Position numbers and translations under genes: made by a program
Notes under the pieces: generated by a model
What the model saw: only the letters and a program-made list of their open reading frames with translations
The model's database searches: none
Told to the model about the DNA's origin: nothing
Shown: one piece after another, positions 22,581-33,505 of the stretch
Position numbering within the stretch: position 1 is the stretch's first letter
Layout of the letters: the number at the start of each line of letters is the position of its first letter
Source of the DNA: Cycas panzhihuaensis
Lineage: Eukaryota; Cycadophyta
NCBI GenBank assembly: GCA_023213395.1
Contig: CM041465.1
Span: forward strand, 242,427,741 to 242,491,740
Length of the DNA: 64,000 nucleotides
Direction: 5' to 3'

Positions 22581-22881
22581 GAAGTTTAAATAGTTTTAAA
22601 GGTAACTCAACCCTAGAGCCTCCATCTTCAATGATTAAAGAAGATGGCAATAGAATCATCATACTCTATTATATTCATGAAAACCCCATATCGATACAGA
22701 AAAATAAGAGTAAGTTTTTGCTCTATCTTATTTGTGAAAACTCCATATAGGTATGGAAGGATAAGGATTGTACTAGTTTTAGGAAATTGGAACCTATGAA
22801 AACTTAAAAGGGTATGGGGGATGACTAAATAGTATATGGAGATTTAGCAAATCAAGCTACATATTTAAGTTGCTTAACTAT
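22581..22881 (+). other. 3' untranslated segment of copia P, left of gypsy B
   Basis: No ORF. It contains two related phrases, TGAAAACCCCATATCGATA and TGAAAACTCCATATAGGTA, about 70 bp apart. The sequence resumes at 32,703 after element B. Confidence 0.5.
22877..22881. repeat. Left target-site duplication of gypsy B (ACTAT)
   Basis: ACTAT here matches 32,698-32,702 directly after the right LTR. Confidence 0.9.
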
Positions 22882-25404
22882 TGAAACGCTCTCCACGGGG
22901 CGATGATCCAACGCCTAGCGGGAAGGACACAAAACCACAGGGCTAATAGGCTAAAGAACGAGGATCATACCTCGCGGGACGTCCGTCTTGGCGCCGAGCG
23001 CGGCACGGATCGCAAGGTGCTGGTTGCTTCCTGTGTAGCCGCAAGGCGAGGCCCTCCTACCCTTCGGATGGCCGGAAGGGGAAAGGGAACTGCGCCGCTA
23101 CTTCTCAAGGCAATGAGAAAGCGGCGAAGGGGTAACCAACCAAACGTGTCGCAGGTAAGATATATGCAAGAGCGGCTAAGGGGGGATCGGTCAAAGGATC
23201 TCAAATACCATAATACGCGGGGTATAGCAAAGAAAGGTACAAGTAAAGCAAATGTAGAGTAAAAAGCAAGTACAAAATAAATAGTTATTTCTTCCCCTTT
23301 TTCTTATGTTCTTTAACTACTAAAGCAAGTGTAAAGAAACGTAAGAGCACGAAAAAGAGTATGGAAGGTGAGCGGAGAATACCTGGATCCGGCGGTTGGG
23401 CTGAGACGCAGGTGTCCGTCCACGGTTGCGCTTCCTCCCGTCGTCCTCCTCGTGTCACGGCGTCGGTTGCAAGCGGTGATGGGGATCACTTACCTCCCGA
23501 AAGCAAATAAACACTAACTAAAGCTGAACGATAGAAAATAAAGCTCAAAGCGACATAAACAAAAGGGAGAGCGTGCCAAACAAGCGTCGGCCCAAGAATG
23601 GGTCGACCCTATGCGCCTTTGTTCAACGCTCCCTGTAAGCAAATAAGCGAATACCTTCCTCTCGAAAGAGGGGCTCTGAGATACAAAAGATATATGTATA
23701 TATGTTGCAAGTAAAGCAAACTAAGCTAAAGGACATAGTTAAGCACTATCATGCAATAAAAGAAACAACGTCATATGAGCATGCCAGGTCATGCACCACA
23801 AAGCGCACCGAATGGGGTTGAGTATAGCCCTGGATGGCTAACTCACCCACGAGAGGTCTCCACGAATGTAAGGGAAATGATGCTAGCATGCAACAAGAAG
23901 GATCATGGAGCAACGGTAGCATAAGCCAAAGTAAGCACTCAACCGATTCTCCAAAGCCTCTCTAGCCCTATTTCTTAAGCAAAAGCGGGAGATAAAGGGG
24001 GAGAGGAAAAAGGGACGGAACCCTTGGGGAGTAGGACGGCAATGGGGGACGGAACCCCGCCTATCTCCCTCAAACCCTCGTGTAACCCTTTATGCTGGTT
24101 TGCCCAAGAAATGGCGAAAGAGAAGGATGGGAGAAGAAGGATGAGTGGAAGAAAAAATGGGAAACTAAGCCTATCCTTGGGTAACACTCTAATAGGCCAC
24201 AAATACTATGGTTCCTTGCATCAAATGGCTAAGGGAAACCAAGAGAATACATATACAAAAGGAAGCAAAGAGTTGCAAGTAGAATAATACAAAAAAGCAA
24301 GCAAAAACACTTAAGAAATGACACCAAATACCTCTAATGGTGAGAAATGAGAGCATGTAGGTCCTTGGCACTTGGGCGGCGGTCCAAGAGATGCCTATGA
24401 GGTGATGTTGCATGCCTCTTGCAAGAGTAAGAGATGGTAGAGCCTCATGCAAGAAAATGAGATGGAAATGGCTCTGCAATGATCTTTCTTGGTGCAAAAT
24501 CCTCTTGGAAGCTTTCAATGTGTGTGAAGAGGAGGGATGCTTGTATTGGGGCTCGTGAGGGGGCAAAGAATGGCCTGATCTCCAGAATAGCGACCCTTGA
24601 TGCCTCGTCCCACAGTAGCAAGATGTCTCTTATCACTGTTTTTGTTCTTTGTCTCTTTGTGAAGAAAATGCTCTAGGAAAGTTGAAAAGTGAGGTGAATA
24701 ATTGAAGCCAACGAATGAAAAATGGTTTTATGTCTTGAGTGAAGCAAGTGAACGTTGGGGGCCCTCGCGCCCAACTGCTTCGAGCCACGGCGATTCATGA
24801 AAAATCGCGGCAACCGCATGTTTCTTTTTAAATTTTAAGCGATCGTCTGCGATAAACTTAGCAGATCAGCTAAGTTTATCATGATGCACTGCTTGCAACT
24901 CCGCATGCAGCTTAATTTACTGTGATGCAGAACCGAAACCCAAAAAGCAGAAAATTAAAGTAAGAAATCGTGTCTTTAAGGTAAAATCATAAGTTAAACT
25001 CAAAATACATTAGTCAAGAGGCTTTAGGTCATGGGCATGTGCTCAAAGCGGTGCAAAAAGACCTAACTAAGGGTTAAACCAGCTTAGAAAGGGTTTGCAA
25101 CATGAGCGGCATGCGGTAACACGATAAACAGTAGGCAAAAGAATCCCGAAGACCATGGAGACGTCGTGGGTGGTTGTACGCCATACGGTGTCGCATCCGC
25201 TTATGGATGCCCGTGAGTCGTCATAGGCTAAAGGTGCCGTTAGGCACATGCATAATGAACAAGCAATCAAACAGTGCATATGGACGGGCACATGTCAATC
25301 AAACCATTCCCACCATCGCAACGATCATAAGTAAGCAAAGTAAAGGCATATACACCGAGCACTCAGGTCGATGTGTCGCAAGTCCATTCCCGATGGCCGG
25401 AACA
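22882..25404 (-). repeat. 3' LTR of gypsy B (left copy)
   Basis: The plus strand starts TGAAACGCTCTCCACG and ends at AACA (25,404). It aligns with 30,167-32,697. Only small, non-conserved ORFs are present. AT-rich stretches are almost identical in the two copies, whereas CG-rich patches differ. Confidence 0.9.
24851..24880. repeat. Near-perfect palindrome in the left LTR of B
   Basis: GATAAACTTAGC and GCTAAGTTTATC flank a six-base centre. The right LTR copy is a perfect palindrome. Confidence 0.85.
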
Positions 25405-26374
25405 TCGCCTTGGCGTGAGCCTCACCGCCGAGAGCGTAATGTGATGGCGAATCGTCACAACCAAGAAACATGAGTAGCACATGCATATATATATAAACAA
25501 TAGAGAGCAAAGACGTGATCCAAGGGTGCGGGCAAGTGTCGTGGCGGAGCAGCGTGGACAAGGGCGACAGGACGAGGACAACGTGGGGCGCCACGCCGTC
25601 TGCAGGCATCGACCGGCTCAAGTAAGCAGAAGAACGGATGCCCTGCTACCAAGGTGTAACGTGAAGTAACAGGCATCCAAAGAACAGGCAAGCGCATCTA
25701 ACTAACCAAAGAACTAGAGACTTGGGCACGGGCCGCCGCATAAGCCTCCACATGAAATGGTGTGTATCATGTATGATAGAGGTAGCATGTATGATTTATT
25801 TTTGTAAATGGATATTTTTGTATGTTGTAAATGTTCATATGCTGTAAATATTTGTTTGTTTTAGAAATGCAAATGTGTAGATATGCAGATTTTTTTTTTT
25901 TGTTGTAGATATCTTATTGAAAGTATGCAGGTGTTTCCTTCCATGTATGGCCATATGTCTAACAGGAGCACACACATCCACCGTGAGTAGAGGCGATCGA
26001 GAGGTGTGAGGTTAGAGGATGGGGCGACATACATGTCCACGAGGGAGCATAGCGGAATGTGCAAAGGAAACGACAAGCACGGAAAGGGGGAGTAACGATA
26101 CTCCACAGCGTCGTCCTAATTTGGGGAATGCCCAAAATAGGAAGACAGAGGTTCCCAAGAGCTCACGGGAACGCGGGTTCCGCGGGGGGAACTGGAAGCA
26201 TCGAAGAAAAATCCACCTTAAATTGCCATTCAACGCAGCTAGGAGGAATGGGGACAATCTAAGATGGTAGTTTAGGCTCGTTTGAAGACGGATCCATCTT
26301 AAATTGCCATTCCACCCGTGGTTGGGAGGAATGGGAACAATTTAAAATGGTAGTTTAGGCTCGTTTCGGAGCAC
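25405..26374 (-). other. 3' non-coding internal region of gypsy B
   Basis: The part 25,405-25,740 is similar to A 8,155-8,330, next to the LTR. The part 25,740-26,280 is similar to A 12,110-12,590. The A segment between these, with aRNH and the antisense gene, is missing. The part 26,210-26,365 contains a tandem duplication. No coding region is supported. Confidence 0.65.
26212..26365. repeat. Two-copy tandem duplication (about 75 bp) in gypsy B
   Basis: Two adjacent copies contain CACCTTAAATTGCCATTC / CATCTTAAATTGCCATTC and end in GATGGTAGTTTAGGCTCGTTT or a near copy. Element A has this block once (about 12,505-12,580). The duplication abuts the deletion that removed RT-integrase. Confidence 0.8.
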
Positions 26375-27600
26375 GAGGAGAGGAAGAGGTGTGCCTAGAC
26401 CCCATAAAGGTAGGGGTAGTCACACGCAGGGTAGGAGATAGGTGACGAAGAGTAGGGCCAGTGTCGCTAAGCCTACTGGTAAACTCACTATGGTCGGAAT
26501 CAGATGAGCGCAACGGACTTGGCACACGGCGGACCGCGTGGCAAGGTTGCATCCGAGTGAGAGTGGCTCTAGTCCGAGGTAAGGATCTGGAACGTGAAGA
26601 AGAAGTGCCTCTACGAGTGGCTCGCCGGCGTGGGCGCCTACGTGAAACCGCTCGGGGAGGTCGAGAAGGTAAAATAGATGACTGGTTTAGGACCCGGTGG
26701 CTCGGAGCCATCAGAATGAGGAAGAGCGGGAATATCCGATCGAGATATTCCCCTAGGTGCTCGCGAAACCAGGGTGACACGTCGAGGAGAGGGCCCATAA
26801 CCCTCGCTATCCGAATCAAAATCACTCATGGCGGCTAAATCAGAATCACCACGCTAATAGGGCAAACCTAACTAGGTTTGGCTCATGACATGGCATAGGC
26901 TCGGTGATGAAGGTCGGTCTCAAACAAAGGTCCCACGGAAGGGTAACCTCCCCAGGATCGCTATCTTCATCATCGAAAACAGCCTGGCAGGCTAGATGAG
27001 AGGTGTGAGACTAAGATTGGCTCACGGGCGACAACTTTAACTTGTCCTTCATGGACAAATTTAAGTTGCCCCCAACTGCGTGGGCAGATCGCTCCCATCC
27101 GGTCGAGCCATGGTCGGCCCAACAAGAGGTTGTACTCCACATCGACGCCGAGTACAAAGAACTCGATGTAAGCAGTTTCCCTCCTAAGGTGAGGGATATG
27201 GAGATCGCCCCGGAGGGACTTCTCGATCCCATCATACCCTTGGCATTTCAAGGGACGGACTCAAGAGCTACTATGGCTAGCTCCTTGAGCATACGCACAG
27301 GCATAGCATTAACCGTGGAGCCATTTTCTACAATGGTCCTCTTTACGTTACAATCGAGTGTCAATGGTAATGACGAGCGGGTAATGCAAAGCTTCTCCCG
27401 CTTGGGAGATGGGAGATCTCTGGGATCAAAGGAGATGACAGGTGGTCCATGGGAGGTAGCACCTATCGCATGGATGGAAGCATCTTGTTGGCCAAGAGCT
27501 TGAGAAGAAGAGCACGTTGCTGTGGCGACTTCTCAAGACGTCCATTAAGGACATTCCCGCAATGACGGTATAGAGCTCGTCAACGATAGAAAGGGCTTAC
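26375..27600 (-). pseudogene. Gypsy B protease and truncated pol linker
   Basis: On the minus strand the protease has VENGSTVNAMP at about 27,300-27,345, where A has VVDNGSSVNTMP; the catalytic Asp is therefore Glu. Its C-terminal part reads VLGVDVEYNLLLGRPWLDRM at 27,011-27,251. A Ser/Arg/Pro-rich linker follows (26,375-26,830, including DFDSDSEGYG) and corresponds only to the first part of the 311-codon linker of A. RT should follow but is deleted. Frameshifts separate the parts. No protease activity is expected. Confidence 0.75.
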
Positions 27601-29991
27601 CCTTCCACGTGGGTTGGGTAAGGGCCTCCTAAAGTCGAATCGACCAAGGCCTGACGGAATAGTCTTGGGAAGCGCGGAATCTCCGGAGGAATAGCTTCCC
27701 AAGAGGATCAAGGTGAGATGTGGATGAAGAGGCACCTACCGCCTCTTTAGCGACTGGGACCCAAGTTAAGGCATATAACTGAGTGGTCTCAAGCATTGGA
27801 CAACCTTCTTTCCCTTGTAGCGGACCGCTGAAGGTGATGGAGCACGGCCGTGGGAGCGCCAAGGGAAGGTGACCTTCGCACACCCTTCCCTCTACCATGC
27901 GAAGGGCGGGATCGGAGATCTATCCCGATTCTGACTGTATCTTTGTTGAACATCGCGACCACGTTCCCCATGTTTGGGGAACGGGTCTCTATAAATGGGC
28001 TGATCGAGATTAGGCCTCGATGCTCACTGGGGACGAGTCGCGGTGTTGTGCCCGCAACGCGCATCGTCATGGAAACACTCCCGTGGATGGAACACCACCT
28101 CTTCTCAAGGGAGGATCGGTCCTCCTTGCTTGAGAAGATCGGGTGTTGCCCCGCTTGGGGGTGCCGCACGGAAGTCTGCGCCGGACGTCTATGAGGGGTA
28201 GGTGATGAAGGAGGTTGGAGTTTTAACTCCTTCATCGTGGCTTCGAATAAGCGAAGGGCGGAGGTAAGCGGAGCTAGGGTCCTCTCAGGCGGGTGAGAGG
28301 TGGGCCTAGCGGCCGCGAAGGTGTGGTCTCCTTCGGCCGGAGGAGGCGCCGCGACGTTGCGAGGGCTTGGGAGGTTTCTTGAGTCCCGCCTCGATCTCAA
28401 TAGCCTCCAAAGCTAAACACCTCGAGATGGCGAGTCACACGTGGTTGCCCCCATCTTGAGGACTTCCACGTGCACCTCGTGACGGCGCATTGACAAATGA
28501 TCCTCTTCAACTCCTCGTGCAATGTGGCCTTGGTGGAGTGAAGGAGGTCGTGAGAGCGTCGCACAAAGTCACGGTTCATCTCATCGTGACCTTGTTTGAG
28601 CGACAAAGCGCCTTCATTCCGCTCTCGAATGGGCGCTACGTCAAAATAGTTGACGAACTCGTCCACTAGCTGCTGGAATGAGGAGATCGAATGGGCCGGA
28701 AGGCAGTAGAACCACTTGAGGGCGTCGCCCTGCAAGGATCGCGGGGAGAGCTTCATCAAGATGTGGTCGAGGCCCAATAGTCAATGCACGTCATGGAGAA
28801 ACTGCGCACATGCTCGGTTGGGTCCTGCGACGAAGTCCCATCAAATTTGGGGACTTGTGAGGGTGAGGCGAAGTTAGTCCTAACGCCTCAACGGACAGGG
28901 GCGTCGACCTGTAGGCCACGAAAGGGCGTGTCCTTGCCTGGGCCAAGGGATCGACAACCCAAAGGAACGGATGGGGTGTCGGTCCCATCCCTCCTTGAGG
29001 AAACACCTTGTGGGAAGGGGGTCCGCGGTAGATGTTCGGAAAGGAGGGCGCCTCAGGCCGACGCAGCAGCAGGAGTCGCTACCGGACGCCTAAACAGGGG
29101 TGAGGGACCGGGTTTTGCCCATATGGGCCACCCGTAGGTGGCGCGACCCCATATGGGTGCAACGGGTCCACTCCATGACAGGAGGTGGTTTCCCGCCTCG
29201 CCCCAAGGTTGTGACGTAGCCAGGGGCACGAAAGAGAAGGACCACCAACCCGGTCGACATACGTAGGAGTGGGTCCTACATGGTCGGCATGGCCAAGCAG
29301 GCCTCGAGGCCTACTAGGGAACGCGCGCGGCGCCACGCTCGGCGGTGGCACGCGGCGCTTGGTTTGAGCAAGGCATACTAACCCCGAGTTGAGGGAAAGA
29401 TGCGCCGCGAGTCCCGAGGAAGTGGGACCACGACTAGAACGGCAAACGCAACACTCGCCTTAGAGCCGGGTAGACACGGCATAGGACGTGTGTGCGCGGA
29501 CGATCAACCGTCGTAGATGACGTGGCACGGATGAGGAAGACGCCACGCTATGCGTAGCATCTCCGCTAACCATCTAGGAGGCGGTTGGCGAATCGCCGAA
29601 AGTACTGCTAAGCGCCTCGACCGCGTACGGAGGGGTATCCTCATAGCCATACGAGGTCAAGGGACTTGAAGGTAGGGGACCCCTGTGGCTCCTCGTAAGG
29701 CTCGCCAGTGAGGTGGCGGGTCTCACGAGTAGCCGGATCTTCCGCTGCATGAGTGGAAGGCTCAAAATCTTCGGGGTGGAAATGGTCATCAGGGTAATAG
29801 ATGGAATCCTCGCCCTCACGGGTGGATTCCGGAACGGACGAAGGGAACTCATGAGTTCCCGAAGTCATGGCATGGTAGGCCCAATCGGACGGGTAACCTT
29901 CCATTGCCGAAACAGGGCTCGACGATGGAATGAAACGCGACGATTGGTCTTCTAACACCATGCAAACCCCGCAAGCGCGAGAACGCCGCAT
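27601..29991 (-). pseudogene. Gypsy B gag
   Basis: The minus-strand start near 29,991 (MRRSRACG) corresponds to the gag start of A. Matching blocks include AMEGYPSDWAYHAM (A: MEGYSSDWTYHT), the capsid part ILMKLSPRSLQGDALKWFYC with VDEFVNYFDVAP and KQGHDEMNRDFVRRSHDLL (28,397-28,777), and ERTLAPLTSALRLFEATMKE with WCSIHG (27,789-28,400). Single-base shifts break it into at least four frames. Because gag would be needed in trans or in cis, B probably relies on gag from related elements. Confidence 0.8.
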
Positions 29992-30147
29992 GCAACGCCT
30001 CGGCGTTGTTAGAAAAGCGGAAAGGAAAAGGAAGGAAAGCACTGCAAACCCGTTGGGGGTTGCCTAACTCAAAACACAAAATGCGAGCCTACCTAAAGGC
30101 AAGAGCACCAACACGAAGGGGAAGCGGATCTAGCTCCTCATCGGGGC

Positions 30148-30166
30148 CCCCTCAAGATGGTCGCCA
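30148..30166 (-). other. Primer binding site of gypsy B
   Basis: Immediately inside the 5' LTR (…GAGCGTTTCA) the minus strand reads TGGCGACCATCTTGAGGGG. This resembles TGGCGACTC-type primer sites of plant gypsy elements. The tRNA is not assigned. Confidence 0.6.
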
Positions 30167-32697
30167 TGAAACGCTCTCCACGGGCGATGATCCAACGCCT
30201 GGCGGGAAGGACACAAAACCACGTGGCTAATAGGCTAAAGAACGAGGATCATACCGCGGACGTCCGCACCGGAGCGCTGCACGGATCGCAAGGTGCTGGT
30301 TGCTTCCGTGTAGCCGCAGGCGAGGCCTCCTACCTTCTGGATGGCCGGAAGGGGGAAAGGGAACTGACGCCGCTACTTCTCAAGGCAATGAGAAAGCGTG
30401 AAGGGGTAACCAACCAAACGTGTCGCAGTAAGATATATGCAAGAGCGGCTAAGGGGGATCGGTCAAAGGATCTCAAATACCATAATACGGGTATAGCAAA
30501 GAAAGGTACAAGTAAAGCAAATGCAGAGTAAAAAGCAAGTACAAAATAAATAGTTATTTCTTCCCTTTTTCTTATGTTCTTTAACTACTAAAGCAAGTGT
30601 AAAGAAACGTAAGAGCACGAAAAAGAGTATGGAAGGTGAGCGGAGAATACCGATCCGGCCACGAGATGTGTGTCCGTCACCTGTTGCGCTTCCTCCCGCC
30701 GTCCTCCTCGTATGCGACGTCGGTTGCTTGAAGCGGTGATGGGGATCACTTACCTCCGAAAGCAAATAAACACTAACTAAACTGAAACGATAGAAAATAA
30801 AGCTCAAAGCGACATAAACAAAGGGGAGAACGTACCAAGCAAGTGTCGACCCAAGAATGGTCGACCCTATGCGCCTTTGTTCAACGCTCTGTAAGCAAAT
30901 AAGGTAATACCTTCCTCTCGAAAGAGGGGCTACGAGATACAAAAGATATATGTATATATGTTGCAAGTAAAGCAAACTAAGCTAAAAGGACATAGTTAAG
31001 CACTATCATGCAATAAAAGAAACAACGTCATATGATGGGCATGCCGGTCATGCACCACAAACGCACCGAATGGGGTTGAGTATAACCTGGATGGCTAACT
31101 CACCCACGAGAGGTCTCCACAGAATGTAAGGGAAATGATGCTAGCATGCAACAAGAAGGATCATGGAGCAACGGGTAGCATAAGCCAAAGTAAGCACTCA
31201 ACCGATTCTCCAAAGCCTCTCTAGCCCTATTTCTTAAGCAAAAGCGGGTGATAAAGGGGGAGGGGAAAAAGGGTCGGAACCCTCGGGGAGTAGGACTCAA
31301 TGGGGACTAACCCCGCCTATCTCCCTCAAACCCTCGTGTAACCCTTTATGCCGGTTTGCCCAAGAAATGGCGAAAGAGAAGGATGGGAGAAGAAGGATGA
31401 GTGGAAGAAAAATGGGAAACTAAGCCTATCCTTGGGTAACACTCTAATAGGCCACAAATACTATGGTTCCTTGCATCAAATGGCTAAGGGGAAACCAAGA
31501 GAATACATATACAAAAGGAAGCAAAGAGTTGCAAGTAGAATAATACAAAAAGCAAGCAAAAACACTTAAGAAATGACACCAAATACCTCTAATGGTGAGA
31601 AATGAGAGCATGTAGGTCCTTGGCACTTGGAGCAGAGGTCCAAGAGATGCCTATGAGGTGATGTTGCATGCCTCTTGCAAGAGTAAGAGATGGTAGAGCC
31701 TCATGCAAGAAAATGAGATGGAAATGGCTCCGTGCAATGATCTTTCTTGGTGCAAAATCCTCTTGGAAGCTTTCAATGTGTGTGAAGAGGAGGGATGCTT
31801 GTATTGGGGCTCTGTGAGGGGGGCAAAGAATGGCCAGTATCTCCAAAGAATAGCCCTTGATGCCTCCGTCCCACACCGTAGCAAGATGTCTCTTATCACT
31901 GTTTTTGTTCTTTGTCTCTTTGTGAAGAAAATGCTCTAGGAAAGTTGAAAAGTGAGGTGAATAATTGAAGCCAACGAATGAAAAAATGGTTTTTATGTCT
32001 TGAGTGAAGCAAGTGAACGTTGGGGGCCCTCGGGCGCCTCCAACCGTTCGGAGCCACGCGGCAGTTCCGCGAAAAATCGCGGCAATCGCCGCTGTTTCTT
32101 TTTAAATTTTAAGCGAATGCATCTGCGATAAACTTAGCGATCGCTAAGTTTATCATGCAGACGACCGGTACCGCCCAACTCCGCAGATCAGCTTAATTTA
32201 TCATGCAGACGAACCGAAACCCAAAAAATGTAAAATTAAAGTAAGAAATCAGTCTTTAAGGTAAAATCATAAGTTAAACTCAAAATACATTAGTCAAGAG
32301 CGGTTTTAGGTCATGGGCATGTGCTCAAACGGCAAAAAGACCTAACTAAGGGTTAAACCAGCTTAGAAAGGGTTTGCAACATGAGCGGCATGCGGTAACA
32401 CGCATAAACAGCCAAAAAGAATCCCAAAGACCATGGAGACGTCGTGGGTGGTTGTACGCCATACGGGGTGTCGTGATCCGCTTATGGATGCCCTCACCGT
32501 GAGTCGTCAGAGGGCTAAAAGGTGCCGTTAGGCACATGCATAATGAACAAGCAATCAAACAGGTGCATATGGACAGGCACATGTCAATCAAACCATTCCC
32601 AATTACTGCAACGATCATAAGTAAGCAAAGTAAAGGCATATACCTGCACAAACCTGTGTCGATGTGTCGCAAGTCCATTCCCGATAGCCGGGAAACA
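30167..32697 (-). repeat. 5' LTR of gypsy B (right copy)
   Basis: The plus strand starts TGAAACGCTCTCCACG and ends CCGGGAAACA. It matches 22,882-25,404 and ends at the ACTAT duplication. Confidence 0.9.
32127..32154. repeat. Perfect 28-bp palindrome in the right LTR of B
   Basis: Arms GATAAACTTAGCGA and TCGCTAAGTTTATC are exact reverse complements with no loop. The same AACTTAGCG arms occur in element A at 9,983. Confidence 0.9.
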
Positions 32698-32702
32698 ACT
32701 AT
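32698..32702. repeat. Right target-site duplication of gypsy B (ACTAT)
   Basis: Matches 22,877-22,881. Confidence 0.9.
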
Positions 32703-32888
32703 CAAGCTACATCAAGAGCCACCTTAGTCATTTTAATTTATAAAAGGGGCTATAGATCTTAGAAAGTTTATGGGTTTTTATTCCCCATGAGAGTTTTCCT
32801 ACAAAAGTGTCATTTAGAATTTTAATATAATAATGAGACTTAAATGAAGACCTCATAGAATAGATTTTCTCAAAATAACCTTCCACCA
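32703..32888 (+). other. 3' untranslated segment of copia P, right of gypsy B
   Basis: Continuation of 22,581-22,881. AT-rich and without an ORF. It leads into the polypurine tract of P. Confidence 0.6.
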
Positions 32889-32919
32889 TTAAGGGGGGCG
32901 GGGGGGGGAGGTGGGAGGA
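32889..32919 (+). other. Polypurine tract of copia P, G-rich
   Basis: ATTAAGGGGGG, C, then nine G, AGG, TGGG, AGG stand directly upstream of the 3' LTR, where plus-strand DNA synthesis is primed. The tract is unusually G-rich and has the run pattern of a G-quadruplex. Confidence 0.7.
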
Positions 32920-33233
32920 TTAAAAGAGGTTAATGTATCGAGGTCATTTGTATAAATTAATTAAGTGACCTTAGGATATATTATTAGTATTAGTCTCTTA
33001 GTGAAATATGCTTTATGTGCATTTGGATATAATTTCAAGTTTATATCATTAGGTGAGAAAACCCTAACCATAATGCTCACCCTAAATAATAACAGACAAA
33101 AACTCATGGAGGGAGTCATTATTTATTCTCACTTCCAAGCTTTACACTCATGTCTTATTTTCATCTCTTCTTCATTCTCCATTGCCATTGTGTGCATGTG
33201 AGTGATTTATTTCCTAGATCCACCCTTCCTTCA
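32920..33233 (+). repeat. 3' LTR of copia P
   Basis: It runs from about TTAAAAGAGGTTAATG to CCTTCCTTCA. It is the same family as the split LTR of copia C in inverted orientation. Length is about 314 bp, with an uncertainty of a few bases at the left end. Confidence 0.8.
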
Positions 33234-33236
33234 TTA

Positions 33237-33505
33237 TGTTAGATTTTAGTATGATTCTCTAATGCCATAATATTAGGATATTAATGTAGAAATTAATGTA
33301 AATAGACTCAACAAGGATATATAATAGATAATAAAGGTAAGTATAAGATGGATAAATGGACAATAATAAAATAAAATATATGCAAGTATAATGCATATAA
33401 GATATGTGAAAGAATTGTTAAATATCATCTTATTAAAAGAATCATATGTGTATTTATAGAATACCTCACTTTATGTAGAGAACCCTCTAGATCAATCTTT
33501 TTGTG
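33237..33505 (-). repeat. Left LTR copy of element D
   Basis: Similar to 36,424-36,700 through TGTTAGATTTTAGTATGAT, ATATAATAGATAA, AAGATATGTG and TATTTATAGAATAC. Similarity fades near ACCCTCTAGATCAA. Confidence 0.6.

Larger units (their letters stand above)
22882..32697 (-). mobile_element. Ty3/gypsy element B, internally deleted relative of A, 9.8 kb
   Basis: Bounded by two LTRs of about 2.53 kb, TG...CA termini and the ACTAT duplication. The internal part (25,405-30,166) contains gag, protease and the first part of the pol linker, all homologous to A on the minus strand. RT, RNase H, integrase, the antisense gene and aRNH are absent. A segment homologous to A 12,110-12,590 is kept. The LTRs are only distantly similar to those of A, so B belongs to a sister subfamily. 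It is non-autonomous as read. Confidence 0.9.
22026..33233 (+). mobile_element. Ty1/copia element P, 3' part, interrupted by gypsy B
   Basis: Plus-strand remains of a copia element: end of RT and RNase H at 22,026-22,580, a 3' untranslated segment at 22,581-22,881 and 32,703-32,890, a G-rich polypurine tract, and a 3' LTR ending at 33,233. Its upstream half is missing at 22,026, exactly where copia C begins. The likely explanation is that C, of the same LTR family, inserted into P and that the rest of P lies beyond the left edge of the window. Confidence 0.75.

Noticed and set aside
23975-24636. Overlapping ORFs on both strands in the LTRs of B
   Set aside because: Compositional ORFs in LTR sequence; their frames change between left and right copies through small indels.
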